Source of the DNA: Berberis thunbergii
Taxonomy: Eukaryota; Streptophyta; Magnoliopsida; Ranunculales; Berberidaceae
DNA length: 64,000 bases
Assembly (NCBI GenBank): GCA_003290165.1
Contig: QNQO01008305.1
Location: 248,001-312,000, forward strand
Reading direction: 5' to 3'
Position 1 is the first letter of the stretch. Each line of letters starts with the position of its first letter. The notes beneath the pieces are model-generated. The model worked only from the letters and a program-made list of their open reading frames with translations, was not told where the DNA came from and ran no database searches. The translations under genes and the position numbers were made by a program. Shown piece by piece: positions 1 through 11,595 of this stretch.

Positions 1-487
1 GTCACTCAAATCTTTGTATTCTTGGATTGCACCCAAATTATGTGGAGATTGTACAAAGAAATCAAAATTTTGAGAGAAATTGAAATGTTATGTTCCTCTA
101 ATTTCTTCTCCCTTTTGTGTTTGTTACGATATCTTTTGTGTTAAGACTGGATGATTTTTTATTTTAAAATTTTTTTTATTAACGTGAATGATTTCTTGTA
201 ATTAATTGATGGGAAAAAACTTCTCAACTGCTGTTGTTTCTTGGAAACCGCTTTCTCAACTGCTTCTGATCATGGAAGTACATTCCCTACTCTCTAAAAA
301 TTTCTCTTCTAGTCCTCGCTATTTGAATCATGGAAATATGCTCAAGTCTCTGAAATATTTTGTGTTGTGACTGGGGGTGAAGGTGGTGCCCCCGACACCA
401 ACTTATTCGCCCACCCTCCCTTTACCAACGGGGTTCAACTATTCGATTGCCTCCAAAAAGGCAGTTGATATTGTTCGCTATTGGAGG
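1..487. other. Non-coding stretch, no gene seen
   Basis: AT-rich sequence with stop codons in every frame and no recognisable protein, RNA or transposon end. The right part, from about 430, leads into the duplicated segment that follows and contains a shortened relative of it. Confidence 0.5.
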
Positions 488-684
488 CAGTTGATGTTGC
501 TCACTACTTGATGTGGGACTATATTGAGGCAACATCTATAACAATCTTCACCTTGGCAAAAATATTGAGCCTACCCTGGTCAGGGCAGCTGATGTTGCTC
601 ACTACTTGATGTGGGACTATGTTGAGCCAACATCTATAACAATCTGCACCTTGGCAAAACATATTGAGCCTGTCCTGGTCAGGG
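488..684. repeat. Tandem duplication, two copies of about 98 bp
   Basis: Copy A (488-585) and copy B (586-684) lie head to tail and differ by only a few substitutions. Both contain the stretch ctcactacttgatgtgggac and both end in ctggtcaggg. A weaker third relative is visible at about 836-900 (gatttgggattatgttaagc). No coding potential is seen; this looks like a local duplication in non-coding DNA. Confidence 0.8.
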
Positions 685-1011
685 GTAAGTTCCACCACAA
701 CGTGATGATCTCCAACTTAGACATCCGCATATCCTTTGAGGGTAGGGTTTTTAAGAACAAGGCTCAACTATTCAACTGCCCCTAAAAGGCCTCTTCGCTT
801 ATTGAGACATATCCAATCCTTTATATTCTTCAATTGATTTTGCTCACCATTTGATTTGGGATTATGTTAAGCCAATATCTATAACACTGTGATCACCTGA
901 AAAACTTTGTCTAGTCTATAAAATTTCCTCTAACCAGGGAAATGGTACATTCTCCAACCCTGGAAATTGCAGTCTAGTTTTGATGTTGAGATTTCCAAGC
1001 AATTGTGACTT

Positions 1012-1235
1012 GAATTTCAAGTTTTACTTGAATTCTTTCTCTATTTTTGGTTAGGCATGTGCTATGAAATTAATTATTGAATCAATGGGTGTATTGAAAT
1101 TTGAAGGAAAACAAATCAATGAGATGAAATTTAATACCATTTTCCAATTTCAAGTTTTACTTGAATTCTTTCTCTATTTTTGGTTGTTAGGCTGTTGTGT
1201 GAAATTAATTACTGAATCAATTGTTATATTGAAAA
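1012..1235. repeat. Diverged direct repeat, about 95 bp, with a third copy at about 1990-2100
   Basis: Copies at about 1012-1105 and 1143-1235 share tttcaagttttacttgaatt and a following gtgaaattaatt block. A more decayed third copy lies at about 1990-2100 (gagataaaatttaagaccaa, then tgtggtgtgaaattg), on the far side of the palindromic element at 1350-1978. This suggests that element inserted into, or next to, a pre-existing repeat. The short ORF at 1064-1249 falls wholly inside the repeat and is not taken as a gene. Confidence 0.6.
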
Positions 1236-1345
1236 TCAGGACTATATAGCGACTCTTCCCCAAATCACGACTCTTTCATTTTTCAAAATGCCCTTTCAAG
1301 TGTGAATAGTGATCATGAGTATTTTGGTACATTACAATTAACACT

Positions 1346-1982
1346 AAACTAGGGGTGGAAGCGCATTACATGCGCGTAAATAGTGGATGTGAAGATTACA
1401 GAGAAGGAAGAAGAAGGGGGTGAGGTGGTTGCGAAATAGAGAAAAAGAAAGAAGGGGGTGGAGTGGTTGCGAAATAGAGAGAGGGGATGAAGGGGGTGAT
1501 AATAGTTGCAAAGCAAAGAGAGAGGAAAACGTGGGGCGGAGAGGGGGGGGGGTGGGGAAGAAGAGCCTGGCGACAGTGGAGAAAATGAGAACATAGAGGG
1601 AGAGAGAGGACGGGGATATGATGGACATTGTTTAATTTGGGCGAGGGCATAATTGAAAACTGAAAACTGAAAACTGAAAATAAGATGTAAGAGCTAGTTT
1701 TGATTGTAAAAATATAAATGTGAAGGGTAAAGTGAAAATAAAAAAAATTAGATGTAAGGGCCTTTTGTAATTTATAAGTATTAAAGGATTTGAAATAAAT
1801 TACGTCAAGGGTTTAGGTATAATTAATGAATGCTTAAAATGGGCTAGCTTCATGAAAAATCAAAAATTAGATGCAAGGTCTTTTTTTAAAATAAAAATAA
1901 AAACAGAACAATTTATAGATAAATTGAAAGGCTTTAAATAAAAAAATATTGAATATCCTTGCACGTCGTCCACCCCTAGTTT
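1346..1982. mobile_element. Small non-autonomous element with palindromic ends (TIR MITE or Helitron-like)
   Basis: The left end (taaactaggggtgga, 1346-1360) and right end (tccacccctagttta, 1968-1982) are perfect 15 bp inverted repeats. Just inside the left end is a hairpin, gcgcat-tac-atgcgc (1361-1375). Read outward, both ends finish in CCCCTAG followed by T, which resembles the CTRR|T terminus of Helitrons, and the left-end hairpin lies about 11 nt inside as in Helitron 3' ends. No clear target duplication is visible. The interior is non-coding: a G/A-rich half (about 1380-1620) followed by an A-rich half. It could be a TIR MITE or a Helitron-type palindromic derivative; the sequence does not decide between them. 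Confidence 0.45.
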
Positions 1983-2452
1983 AAGTAAACTGACAAATGA
2001 GATAAAATTTAAGACCAATTTCCAATTTCGTGTCATTTCTTCCCCAAGTTTGCATTATTTTCTTCTTCTATATTTGGAGACAAGTATGTGGTGTGAAATT
2101 GCTTGACTAGCACAAATCAGAGAAAAAGGACCAAAGGGAGATCAATGTAGATAGTAAAAAACACTAAAAGATAAGAAAGAGAGTATGTAAAAGGAAGATC
2201 GTAATTCTCTAGGAGCTAGATCATCTATAATTGCAAAGACGTACCACACGTCCACGCCAAATGGAAGTAAATACACTAGCAAAACTTAACATCCTTTGTT
2301 ATTTTAGTAGTTGGACTCATTGCTTTTGGACATGGCAAAATAAATAAACATGTATTGTACAAGTGCCAGTTGCCTCCTTCTAGAGCTCATTATCTGATAA
2401 TGATTCTTTTTTTGATCATATTTTACTATCAGTAGGAAAATGTTATAGGATT

Positions 2453-2792
2453 TGATGATATATCAAATAGTCATTCGATGACGATCGTACACATGGTACA
2501 GATCATTCATCACGAGGAACATACACCTCACACTAAATATGGATGACAAGTCCAGTCACTAAAGCCCAAAGAAGCATTTAGTAACGGACCATGACTAAAG
2601 TTAAAAGCCCAAATCTAAGGTCCAACGAACCTCTTTCCTTAGAGAAGAATGGTGTTATGAAGAAGACAATTCATGGCAAAAATCACTCCCCCAAGGACAC
2701 ATTTTGATGAAGGAGGACACCATTGTGAGAAACGTTCGCTCACATTGTGCCCCACATGCTTAAGTAACACACCAAGTTAAACGACATCAGAT
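2453..2792 (+). repeat. Truncated 5' LTR of the 16.6 kb element
   Basis: Matches the first about 310-340 bases of the 3' LTR at 18565-19092 (both contain tatcaaatagtc and gtccagtcactaaagcccaa). Similarity stops after aagtaacacaccaagttaa. The remainder of the LTR, with the TATA region, R and U5, is missing, together with the primer-binding site and the start of gag. Confidence 0.85.
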
Positions 2793-2989
2793 TGGTAGCA
2801 TGTCCGAAAATGGAAAATTAGAGTTTGGAAAGAGGCAGTCTGGTTGAGTCAGACAAAACTGTCAACCCACTCGGTTGACATGAAGTACATACCATACACT
2901 TCTTTAAAAGCGAATTTGGAAATTGTCTTGAAGTCCATGGAGAACTGAGAAGACGTCAAATGGCAACTGAAACTGAGGGGAGTCGGGCC

Positions 2990-3220
2990 AGATGAGATAA
3001 GAACAAATACTGTTCTTTCCACAAGGACCACTGGCATGATGCTAAAGACTGCCACAATTTGAAAAATGAAATCATATATTGGACCAGGAGATGACGACTC
3101 AATGAGTTCATTGAATTGAAAGAAAAAAGAAATGTGGACCCTGCTGTAGGCTAAGATGAACAAACCAGAGGATATGTCCTGCCTGGCACAACCAGAGATC
3201 AGAAACAATCTAACTGATCA
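2990..3220 (+). pseudogene. gag remnant (nucleocapsid-like region)
   Basis: At about 3003-3075 the + strand encodes [16 protein letters not shown] followed by a Leu-Lys-Asn-Glu stretch. This is the conserved Cys/His block near the end of plant Ty3/gypsy Gag proteins (family form KYC-FH-DHGH-T-DC). A stop follows shortly and only a short flank can be read on either side. The paralogous block in the nested element lies at about 15445-15515 on the other strand. The upstream part of gag is missing. Confidence 0.75.
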
Positions 3221-3479
3221 TGGGAACGATCTGTCAGAGATTTGCGGACGAGAATACGCCATCCAGGTCCTCTAGCTCAGCGCACCATAGTTGTCCGCCC
3301 AACTCTAGGCTTTTCTGAAAAAGATGCACAAGGTGTTCACTTCCCCCGAAATGATGCACTGGTGATATCAGTATCAATAGCAAAATGGGAAGTCAGAAGA
3401 ATACTTATCGGCACAAGTAGCTCGCCAACCTCTTGTACCTGACAACATTCCGCAAAATGCAATTCAGTGAAGAGAAACT

Positions 3480-3790
3480 CACACCCATTGATTAGCCCAC
3501 GATAGTCTTAAGTGGCGAACAATGCTACCCACTTAGACAAATCTAGTTTCCAGTAGTAGTAGAACACCGGCCAAGCAACGAGTCCCGTTAATAGTATTCT
3601 TTGTCGTCGATGCCCCACCAACTTACAATATGCTTTTAGGAAGACCCTGGTTGCAAGAAATGGCCGCAGTATCCTCCATGCATCAATGCTTCAAGTATTA
3701 AATTAATGATGATGTCGGGGTCATCAAAGGTGATCAACCAACTGCACGTGAATGCCACTATGCAACAATGAAGACTCCCAACAAGAAATC
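3480..3790 (+). pseudogene. Retroviral-type aspartic protease region of pol, degenerate
   Basis: Around 3590-3670 the frame reads FFVVDAPPTYNMLLGRPWL, the hallmark segment after the protease core in plant Ty3/gypsy Pol (family: VVDAPS-YN-LLGRPW). It continues to a GDQ-TARECHYA stretch near 3728-3765, also typical of the linker between protease and RT. Stops and frame changes lie between these blocks. The active-site DTG is not clearly recognisable. The role would have been Gag-Pol processing. Confidence 0.75.
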
Positions 3791-3929
3791 ATAGTCAAGA
3801 CCAAGGGAGCAGACACAACGGTGGCCCGGTCAACCACAGACAGATCAGTTTCTCCCAGACCAGGACTTGGTTCCAACCAGTCCAAGGAACAACCGAACAT
3901 TAGCCAATCGGAAGAAGAAACAATACCAG

Positions 3930-4990
3930 TCCACCTCAACAGTTCAAAAGGCAGCAAGGCTGTGTTGATAGGAACACAACTTCATTCGAAACTAACTGAA
4001 CAACTGATCCAGTGGATGAAGAACAACTCGGACGTGTTCGCCTGGATAATGAAGGACATGTGGCCATTGATCACTCTGTCATCACACACAAATTGCAGGT
4101 CAATCCACATAAAAACCAGTCCGACAAAAAAGAAGGGCAATCGCCCCAGAACAATAAGGCAATCAATGATGAGGTGCACCGCTTACTGAATGCAGAGATG
4201 ATCAAGGAATCCCACTAGCTGGACTGACTGGCGAATACAGTTCTGGTAAAAAAAGAACAAAAAGTGGAGAGTATGTGTGGACTACACGGACCCTAACAAA
4301 GCCTGCCCGGAATACAACTTTCCACTTCTGCGTATAAATCAGATAGTGGATGCAATCTCCAGACATGGACTCCTCAGCTTCTTGGACGCATATTCCGATT
4401 ACAACTAGATACAAATGCACTCACCAGACCAGAAGAAAATGTATTTCATAACAGAAAGAGGTACATACTGCTACTGAGTGATGCCGTTCGGACTAAAGAA
4501 TGCCGGAGTGACATACCAACATCTGGTCAACAGAATATTCAAAGATCAGATTGGCATGAACATGGAGGTGTACATCGATGACATGCTAGTTAAAAGTCTA
4601 CACAAAGATGAACACATCAAAGACTTACAACAAGCTTTCTCCCAATTCCGCAAGTAAAAAAATGAAACTCAATCTAGAAAAATGTACATTCGGAGTAGAA
4701 TCAGGAAAGTTCCTTGGGTACATGGTCAACCAAAGAGGAATTGAAGCTGATCTGAAACAGATACAAACACTTCAAAACATGTAGTCACCCACCAACATCA
4801 AAGGTGTACAAAGTCTTAACGGTAGGATCACAACCCTGAATAGATTCATCTCCAAGTCATCAAACAAATGTTTAACCTTTTTCAAGATATTGAAAGGGAA
4901 CAAAAAATTCAAATGGAGTGAGGAACACGAACATGCTTTCCAACACCTGAAGACATACATGAAGAATACATAATTACTGTCAAAACCAAA
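3930..4990 (+). pseudogene. Reverse transcriptase domain of pol, degenerate
   Basis: The N-terminal part (about 3960-4215) is split over two frames and contains NSDVFAW and an LNAEMIKE segment, both standard at the entry of gypsy RT. The catalytic box YIDDML is at 4571-4588, followed by VKSLHKDEHI. The thumb/connection region (about 4665-4760) contains NLEKCTFGV and KFLGYMV. Several in-frame stops and at least two frameshifts are present, so no functional enzyme can be made. Confidence 0.85.
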
Positions 4991-5000
4991 GCGAGGCGAG

Positions 5001-5261
5001 ATGTTATACTTGTATCTTTCAATATTAGAACACACAGCCAGCTCCGCTCTGATACGCGAAGAAAATGGAGTACCAAAGCCAGTCTACTACGTCATCAAGA
5101 CATTTGAGCATGCAGAAGCCAATTATCCTGCTTTGGAGAAACTAACACTGGCACTGGTCGTATCATCCAGAAAACTGCGCCTCTACTTCCAATCCCACCC
5201 CATCACCGTAATGACAAAACAACCACTTAGGTCAGTACTACAAAAACCAGAGGTTATTTAG
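5001..5261 (+). pseudogene. RNase H domain 1 of pol (fragment)
   Basis: An 86-codon open stretch encodes the usual post-RT segment of gypsy Pol: YLYLSILEHTASSALIREE, then KPVYYVIKTFEHAEANYPALEK (read in short blocks), then QPLRSVLQKPE. This is the first RNase H region of the polyprotein. It ends in a stop (TAG) inside a conserved region, and the next 76 codons (5266-5496) continue the protein after a short break with WAIELSQFDISHAPR. Confidence 0.8.
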
Positions 5262-5265
5262 CAAA

Positions 5266-5820
5266 ATGGTGAAATGGGCAATAGAGCTCAGCCAGTTCGA
5301 CATCAGCCATGCTCCTAGGATCACAATAAAAGCTCAAGCACTAGCAGACTTCATCATCAAATTCACAGGCAATATCAAGCATCAGCCAGACAATGATGCG
5401 AAACAAGAAACAACTGAATCTAACACTCAAGAGTGGATCCTGCAATGTGACAGAGCATCCAATGAAAAGGGAAGTGGAACTGGAATTAACTGTTAACAAC
5501 TCATAAGAGGGAGACTTTGAAAAATGCCATCAAATTAAATTTTAATGCATCCAACAACGAAGTTGGGTATGAAGCATTGATAGCTGGATTACAACTGGTT
5601 AAACACCTCAGAATAAAAGAAGTCAGTGTTTCCACTGACTCTAAAGTGGTGGTCAATCAATTGAACGATGAATTCTAAGTGAAGGACGCATGAATGAAAG
5701 TGTACCATCAAAAAGTAAATGACCTAATTGAAACCTTCAATCAAATCACTATTCAAAGATGTGCAAGAGAGGACAACTACATAGCAAACAGATTGGCAAA
5801 AAACATCACATGCACATGAG
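5266..5820 (+). pseudogene. Connection and second (archaeal-type) RNase H domain of pol
   Basis: The segment runs from a WAIELSQFDI connection (5275 onward) through ALADFI to a second RNase H starting at about 5431 with WILQCDRASNEKGSG. In the family this reads W-L-VDGASN-GSG, so the first catalytic Asp is a candidate substitution here (QCDRAS keeps the Asp but changes its surroundings). Further blocks, NEVGYEALIAGLQL (about 5557-5600) and VSTDSKVVVNQLNDEF (about 5620-5675, with a stop just after), match the rest of the fold. The presence of two RNase H domains places the element in the Tat group. Confidence 0.8.
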
Positions 5821-5989
5821 GTATGCATAACATATCAGGAGAACAGTTGGATAGCTCCAATTTTGGCGTACATACAAAATGGAACTCTGCTATCAGACAA
5901 AATGGAAGCCCATAAGCTGTAGAATAGAGCAACATGGTACACACTGATAAATGAAAAACTATACAGGAGATCTTCCACAAGTCCAATCC

Positions 5990-7075
5990 TAAGGTGCCTT
6001 TCACCTAATGATGCCGATTATGTTCTTCGGGAAATTCACTTCGGCTTATGCGGGAATAATCTAGGAGGCAAAACACTAGCTCACTAAGCTCTAACATTGG
6101 GTTACTATTGGCCAACAATGCAAGAGGATGCAAATGAACTCGTTCGGCTATGTGATAAATGCCAACAATTTGTTCCATACACGCACATCTAGGGAAACAT
6201 ATGATCCCAATGAGCAGTTAGTAACCATTTGCACAATGGGGAATGGATATTGTAAGTCCACTCCTAATCTTTGACAGAAAGAAGTTCCTCTTTGTAGCAG
6301 TTGACTACTTCACCAAGTGGGTAGAAGTAGAACCACTATAAAAATAAGAGAAGCTCAGATCAAAAACTTTTATGGAAGGAAATCATATGCAGATTCGGAA
6401 CACCCAGAACAATTGTCACTGACAATGAGCCTTAATTTGAAGGCAAAAAGGTCAAAACATTATGCGAAAACATGAGCATCAGACACCACTTTTCAACACC
6501 TGCTCATTCGCAAGCTTACGGACAAACAAAAGTAACCATCCGTACGATCCTAGAGGCCATCAAGAAAAATCTTGAAGCAACAAAAGGATTATGGGTGTTC
6601 CAATTGCCAGACATTTTTTGGTCCTACAAGACAACAAAAAGAATTCCGATCGGAGAAACACCATTCGCCCTAACCTACGGTTCCTAGGAAATGGTGTTAG
6701 TCGAGATTGGCATGCCAACCTTCAGAAACGAAGAGTTCAGAATAGAGGATAACAATGAAGCACTATGCATCAGACTATATATTCTCGTAGAGAGACGAGA
6801 TAGAGCTTCAATCAAAATGACGACCTACCAACAAATAATGGCCAACTATTACAATAAAAAAGTCAAACCCACACATTCAAAATACGTGTTTTGGTACTAA
6901 GAAAGATCCAACCCAACACAAGAGAACCAGGTGTGGGGAAGTTGAACTCAAACTAGGAAGGGCCATACAAAGCGGTGAAAATCAATAGACCAGGAACATA
7001 CTGATTAGAAAATTTGAAGGAGAGCTACTCAAAAGGCCATGGAATGTAAAACGTTTGAAAATACATTATCAATAA
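5990..7075 (+). pseudogene. Integrase domain of pol, degenerate
   Basis: The zinc-binding entry is visible at about 6040-6175 (LGGKTLAH, LGYYWPTM, then C-DKCQQF). The core is heavily shifted, but the segments IRHHFSTPAHSQAYGQTK (6475 onward) and EAIKKNLEATKGLWVFQLPD, ending in PFALTYGS, are clear. In the family A-YGQTK reads A-NGQ-E, so the catalytic Glu appears replaced by Lys (ACAAAA). A continuing frame at 6691-6900 carries VEIGMPTFRN. The very end, LLKRPWNVKRLKIHYQ (about 7025-7073), is the standard C-terminus and is followed by a stop. Confidence 0.85.
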
Positions 7076-7135
7076 ATCATCACATTCCAATAAACTTCTG
7101 TATCTTGCTTCAGTAATCTTAGCTAGTCAGTACAA

Positions 7136-8430
7136 TCAAAGTCAGACTAGGAAACCATTTAAAAATCTTCTGGTCCGATCATCACATTGGACCACGAAGT
7201 GTATTCAGATAGGCAAGACATCAAAATCTGACTAGGAAATTATTTATGAATCTTCTAACCCGATCACCATGTTGGACCACGAAGTGTATTAAGCCAGTCA
7301 GTACATCAAAGTCAGACTAAGAAATTATTTGTAAATCTTCTGTCCCGATCACCATGTCGGACCACGAAGTGTATTAACATATTCAGGACATCAACGCCAG
7401 ATTAGGAAATTATTTATAAAATCTTGTGGTTCGATTACCACGTCGAACCACGAAGTATAATAAGCCAATCAGGACATCAAAGTCAGACTAGGAAATTATT
7501 TGTAAATCTTCTAGCCCGATCACCATGTTGAACCACGAAATGCCTTAAGATAGTTAGGACATCAAAGTCAGACTAGGAAATTCTTTAAATTCTTCTGGTT
7601 TGATTCCCATATCGGGTCACAAAGTGTATTAAGCTAGTTAGGGCATCAAAATCAGACGAGGAAATTCTTTATAAAATCTTCTGGTCCGATCACCATGTCA
7701 GACCACGAAGTGTAATACGCTAGTTTGGACATCACAGTCAGACCAGGAAATTTTGTAAAAATCTTCTGGCCCGGTCACCATGTTAGACCATGAAGTATAT
7801 AAACTAGTTAGGACATCAAAGTCAAACTAGGTAATTCTTTAAAAATCTTCTGGTTTGATTTCCAGTCGGCCCGCGAAGTGTATTAAGCTAGTCAAGACAT
7901 CCAAGTCAGACTAGGAAATTCTTTATAAAATCTTCTGGTCTGATCACCATGTCATACCACGAAGTGTAATAAGCTAATCAAAACATCAAAGTCAGACTAG
8001 AAAATTCTTTAAAAATCTTCTATCCCGATCACCATGTCTGACGATGAAGTATATTAAACTAACCAGGACATCAAAGTCAGACTAGGGAATTCTTTAAAAA
8101 TCTTCTGGTCTGATTCCCATGTCGGGCCATGAAGTGTATTACGCTAATCAGGACATCAAAGTCAGACTAGGAAATTATTTACAAATCTTCTGATCCTATC
8201 ACCATGTCAGACTACGAAGTGTACTAAGCTAGTCTAGACATCAAAGTCAGACTAAGAAATTGTTTACAAATCTTCTGGTCAGATCACCATATCAAACCAT
8301 GAAGTGTACTAAGCCAGTCTGAACGTCAAAGTTAGACTAGGAAATTATTCAAAAATCTTCTGGTCCAGTTACGATGTCAGACCACGAAGTATATTCAACT
8401 AGTAAAAACCACAAAGTCAGACTAGATAAC
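7136..8430 (+). repeat. Minisatellite in the 3' region, about 15-16 copies of an about 85 bp unit
   Basis: Each unit contains gtcagactaggaaattattt, then aaatcttctggtccgatcac, catgtcggaccacgaagtgt and attaagctagtcaggacatc, with substitutions and small length changes between units. It starts about 60 bp after the pol stop. Tandem repeats between pol and the 3' LTR are known in Tat/Ogre-type elements and have been proposed as a source of satellite DNA. There are no spacers, so this is not a CRISPR-like array. Confidence 0.9.
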
Positions 8431-8771
8431 CTTCTTTAGGCGAACGATGAAACGTGTCCCACCAGGCAAAACTATCAACTCCACCCTAAAAAAAGTTTCT
8501 AAGTCTAAATTATCAAGTTAGACAAGAAAATCCAGGAAACCTGGACATCGAAGTCAGGTTATGTTTATCATATTTTTTCTAAGTCGACATTATCAAGTTA
8601 GACTACAACATCTATGAAACCCAGACATCAAAGTCAGGCCACACCCACCATATCGGTGAGACTAGAGTATCTATCAGAATAGACCTACAAGTCAGACCAC
8701 ATCTATTACAAGTAAGGAAGATAGAACAACAAAAAAATCAAAATATAGAAAAAAGAATATTCAATGATAAT
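8431..8771 (+). repeat. Diverged repeat tail and spacer
   Basis: Two or three looser units built around attatcaagttagac and gacatcaaagtcagg at about 8490-8700 look like decayed relatives of the preceding minisatellite. The last 70 bases are AT-rich spacer up to the end of the antisense ORF. Confidence 0.55.
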
Positions 8772-10702
8772 TTAATCAATTAAATCCGGATAAGAGGTTA
8801 CATGAACAATAGTTGGAGGGGAAACAACTTTTTCAACACTATTAGGATTAGCTGGAGTAGATGGAGTTTTGTATTCGAAAACAGGATCAACCGGAGGAGA
8901 TGAAGCTTTATCATTATTGGTAGGATCAGAAGGAGGAGAAGAAACTTTGTCTTTATTAATAGGATCGCTTGGAGGAGTTGGAGCAGGATCTTCCTCATCC
9001 TCGGACGGAGTGGAAGCATCCTCAAAAACGTTGTTTGCTATAGCACGATATTTGGACATGTCAAAGCCTGGTTTGATTTGATACAACCAATAATTTCAAT
9101 CCCGTGAGCAACAATCTAACTCCACTCTACTACATTTGCAATAGATTTAGCCTTCTCCGCAAATGCAGAGACTTATTGCTTGGTCCGAACAAGTTCTTCT
9201 TCAACTCTAGAAAGCTTTTCTGAAGCTTACTCCTCAACGCTTCTCTCTCAACGAGCTGTCCTTAACATAAGCAAGCTCCGCAGTGAGTTGTTCCACTCAC
9301 TTCTCAGCAGTCTTAAGGTGGGAAGACTATGAATCAACGACACTTATCGCTTGATCAAGGGTCGTCGTCTCTATCGACAACTCACTCTCAGTAGCAGATA
9401 ATCGATTATGGAGGCAATTCATCTCCTCCTCCACAACAACAAGCTCAACAACGTATTGATCCCGGACAATTTTCACTTCCTTCAAAGAAGTCTGAGAAGA
9501 GTTAATCTCCTTCTCCTGATCAGCACATGCCTCTTTCAGCTTATCCATTTGAACCAAAGCATTGTAAAGCTGCTCCGCGTGTTTCTTTTCCAGGGCGTAC
9601 ACGTAATCATGAGCAGACTGATAATCAGAACCCCTCATCCCAACATAGGTAATATGGGACATCCTCTGCTCAGTGCAAAAAAGAAAAAAAATTGTGAACT
9701 ATTTACTTCCATTATTTGCTTTACACCTTGATTTCTCGCAAAATGCATTAGCATCGGGATTTTATCATCAACCACTTATGCCACGAGTTGATGTGATTGT
9801 GTGCACTCTCTTGCACATCAACCTTTGAATACCAATTGAAGCAACCATTCGTATTGATATGGATTTCTCTAGGAACATGCTCCTTCCAACTAACTTGTGG
9901 ACGGAGAACAAAGTGGTCTAGAATGACTGAAGCTCCACCCTTGTGCACCTGTTCGACAATCGAAACATTATTGATGACAGAAACACCATTTTTCCCCTTC
10001 TTGTCCGGAACAACAGGAGAGAACTTCGAGTGAGAAGGAGGAAAACCAGACAACTCCTTCAACCTCAGATCAATAGGATAAGGAAACTTGGAAGTTTGAC
10101 CTCGATCAACATCAACCTTATCAAAAACATGATTCTAGTTGAAGTCATCCAAAGACAACACTGCATTTGGATTCTGGGACCGCTCCATTGCAAGTTGTGT
10201 CATCTTATTTGAAATTACACGAGCTTCCTCCTTCAAATTTTGCTGTGATCGATGACACTAGCAGTAGAAAATAAGTCCTTCTTGTACTCACTCAAAGGAG
10301 CACGGGGGCTGGAAACTTCCACCTTACTTCTCTCAACTGTCTACTGCATTTCCTCATATTCTTGAGTAGCAAGGTGAGTGTCGTCTTCATCACCCTTCCC
10401 AGAAGCAGTAAGATGAAGAGCAATCTGAACAGTTCTCAGACCAGAACCTGACCCAATCGGCCTCTTCCATTTTAGAGGCCAAGCAGAGTCGACCAACTCA
10501 CCCACAATCTTCCTTTTGGAAGGACTAACGGGCCTCAGAGCTTTCCTCTTCTTCGTAGAAGGACCAACACCACCAACGACAACATGAACATCGAGATCCG
10601 TAACTTCATCGACGGAGCTCACTTTCCCATCAACGCTAGCGTCACTAACTCTAGCAAAAACAATCATAGAGCTAATAGGAGAAACCAGTTGAGCAAAAGT
10701 AA
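8772..10702 (-). pseudogene. Antisense ORF of the 16.6 kb element, middle and C-terminal part (Transposase_28-like / putative gypsy-type protein)
   Basis: Read on the - strand, three open blocks follow each other: a Lys/Arg-rich linker with TDLDVHVVVGG and STKKRKALRP (10341-10690); a block with VSWKEHVPREIHIN and CFNWYSKVDVQESAHNHIN (9748-9950); and a coiled-coil block rich in Glu/Lys/Leu (9327-9662). A Pro/Ser/Asp-rich C-terminus follows (8772-9086, PSDPINKDKVSSPPSDPTNN-like repeats). The same order occurs in the + strand ORF of the nested element (11596-13890), for example VNWKEPTSEEIRIK against VSWKEHVPREIHIN. The N-terminal part lies on the other side of the insertion (17514-18213). Antisense ORFs of this kind are known from Tat-lineage elements; their function is unknown. 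Frameshifts separate the blocks. Confidence 0.75.
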
Positions 10703-11272
10703 TGATGCGTCCAAAAATCATCCTCCTGCGAGTTTGACCTACAAAACAACTGTTAGACTGCCAAGGACCACCTTTTTGGTGGTCGAAGGCACTCCAATGC
10801 TTAAGTAAGTAACTTTGTTGGAAAAAGGAAGTAAATCTGGACAAAACTTAGTTAAAGTTGCATACATTTGTCGAATGTTCCCTCTACCTTGTATAATGGT
10901 CATAGTTAATTCTCTGCGTGGCTTAAGCATATGAGGCGCAGCGGAAGGAAATGTTTCTGTAACAGTCTCCTCCTTAATGGAGATGCATTCGTGGAGGCAT
11001 AGGTCTCTCCACGGCTCTTTCTTGGTGCAACTTTCTTCTTCTTTATGAGAGAACGCGTATTGGGTTTTGGTTTTGGGCTTTGATTTGTCTGGGCCTGGAT
11101 TTGGATCTTGCTTACGCCTCCTTAGTGGTGGGCCTAGTCTAGGCCTCTATAATTGGCCTCAATCCTTCTGGGCTTTATGAGCTGGCCCAATGGATCAGGC
11201 GCTGTATTCTTGTGATGGGTTTTCATGCCACGTGTTCGGCCATGATGACTGGTCTTTTTTGATGTATCATCA
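10703..11272 (-). repeat. 3' LTR of the nested element
   Basis: Pairs with 16952-17508; shared blocks include caaaacaactgttagactgc and gtctcctccttaatggagat. Ends are TG...CA on the element strand. Confidence 0.9.
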
Positions 11273-11274
11273 AC

Positions 11275-11292
11275 TACTCCCCCCCTTAGTTA
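11275..11292 (-). promoter_or_regulatory. Polypurine tract of the nested element
   Basis: On the - strand AAGGGGGGGAGTAGT lies directly upstream of the 3' LTR start. A comparable tract precedes the 3' LTR of the host element (agggagggag, 18551-18560) and of the 2.46 kb element (ggggggtag, near 40610-40618). It would prime plus-strand DNA synthesis. Confidence 0.75.
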
Positions 11293-11595
11293 GTGGGTAT
11301 GTTTGCATATCCACTAACTGCGTGGCTGTTGGCATTTCGATTGTGTTTTTACACTGAACTTGATGCCTAATAACTTTTAGTTTCCTAATCGTCTTGGTTA
11401 CTTCATTGTCTGTTCATTTTTGCGCACATTTTCAATGTGCCATTATGTCCCGTATGTCGCTCCGTGAGCGGTCTCTTCTTTTCGCAATTGCTTAAAAGGT
11501 GTTGTGGCTACTCTCGTTCATTCTTTACGCCATTTTTAGTGTTATTTCTTTTCTTCTATTGTCTCATTTTCCTCATTCATTTTTACCTGTTTACG

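Noticed and set aside
1344..1650. Three overlapping Ser/Pro/Phe-rich ORFs on the - strand
   Set aside because: They are complements of a G/A-rich low-complexity stretch inside the palindromic element; open in several frames at once and without motif.
2849..3208. 119-codon ORF on the - strand
   Set aside because: Antisense shadow of the gag Cys/His region, which is recognisable on the + strand.
7136..8430. Possible CRISPR-like array
   Set aside because: Head-to-tail units without unique spacers, in a plant retrotransposon; it is a minisatellite.
9408..9731. 107-codon ORF on the + strand
   Set aside because: Complement of the coiled-coil block of the antisense ORF, which has a homologue in the nested element.
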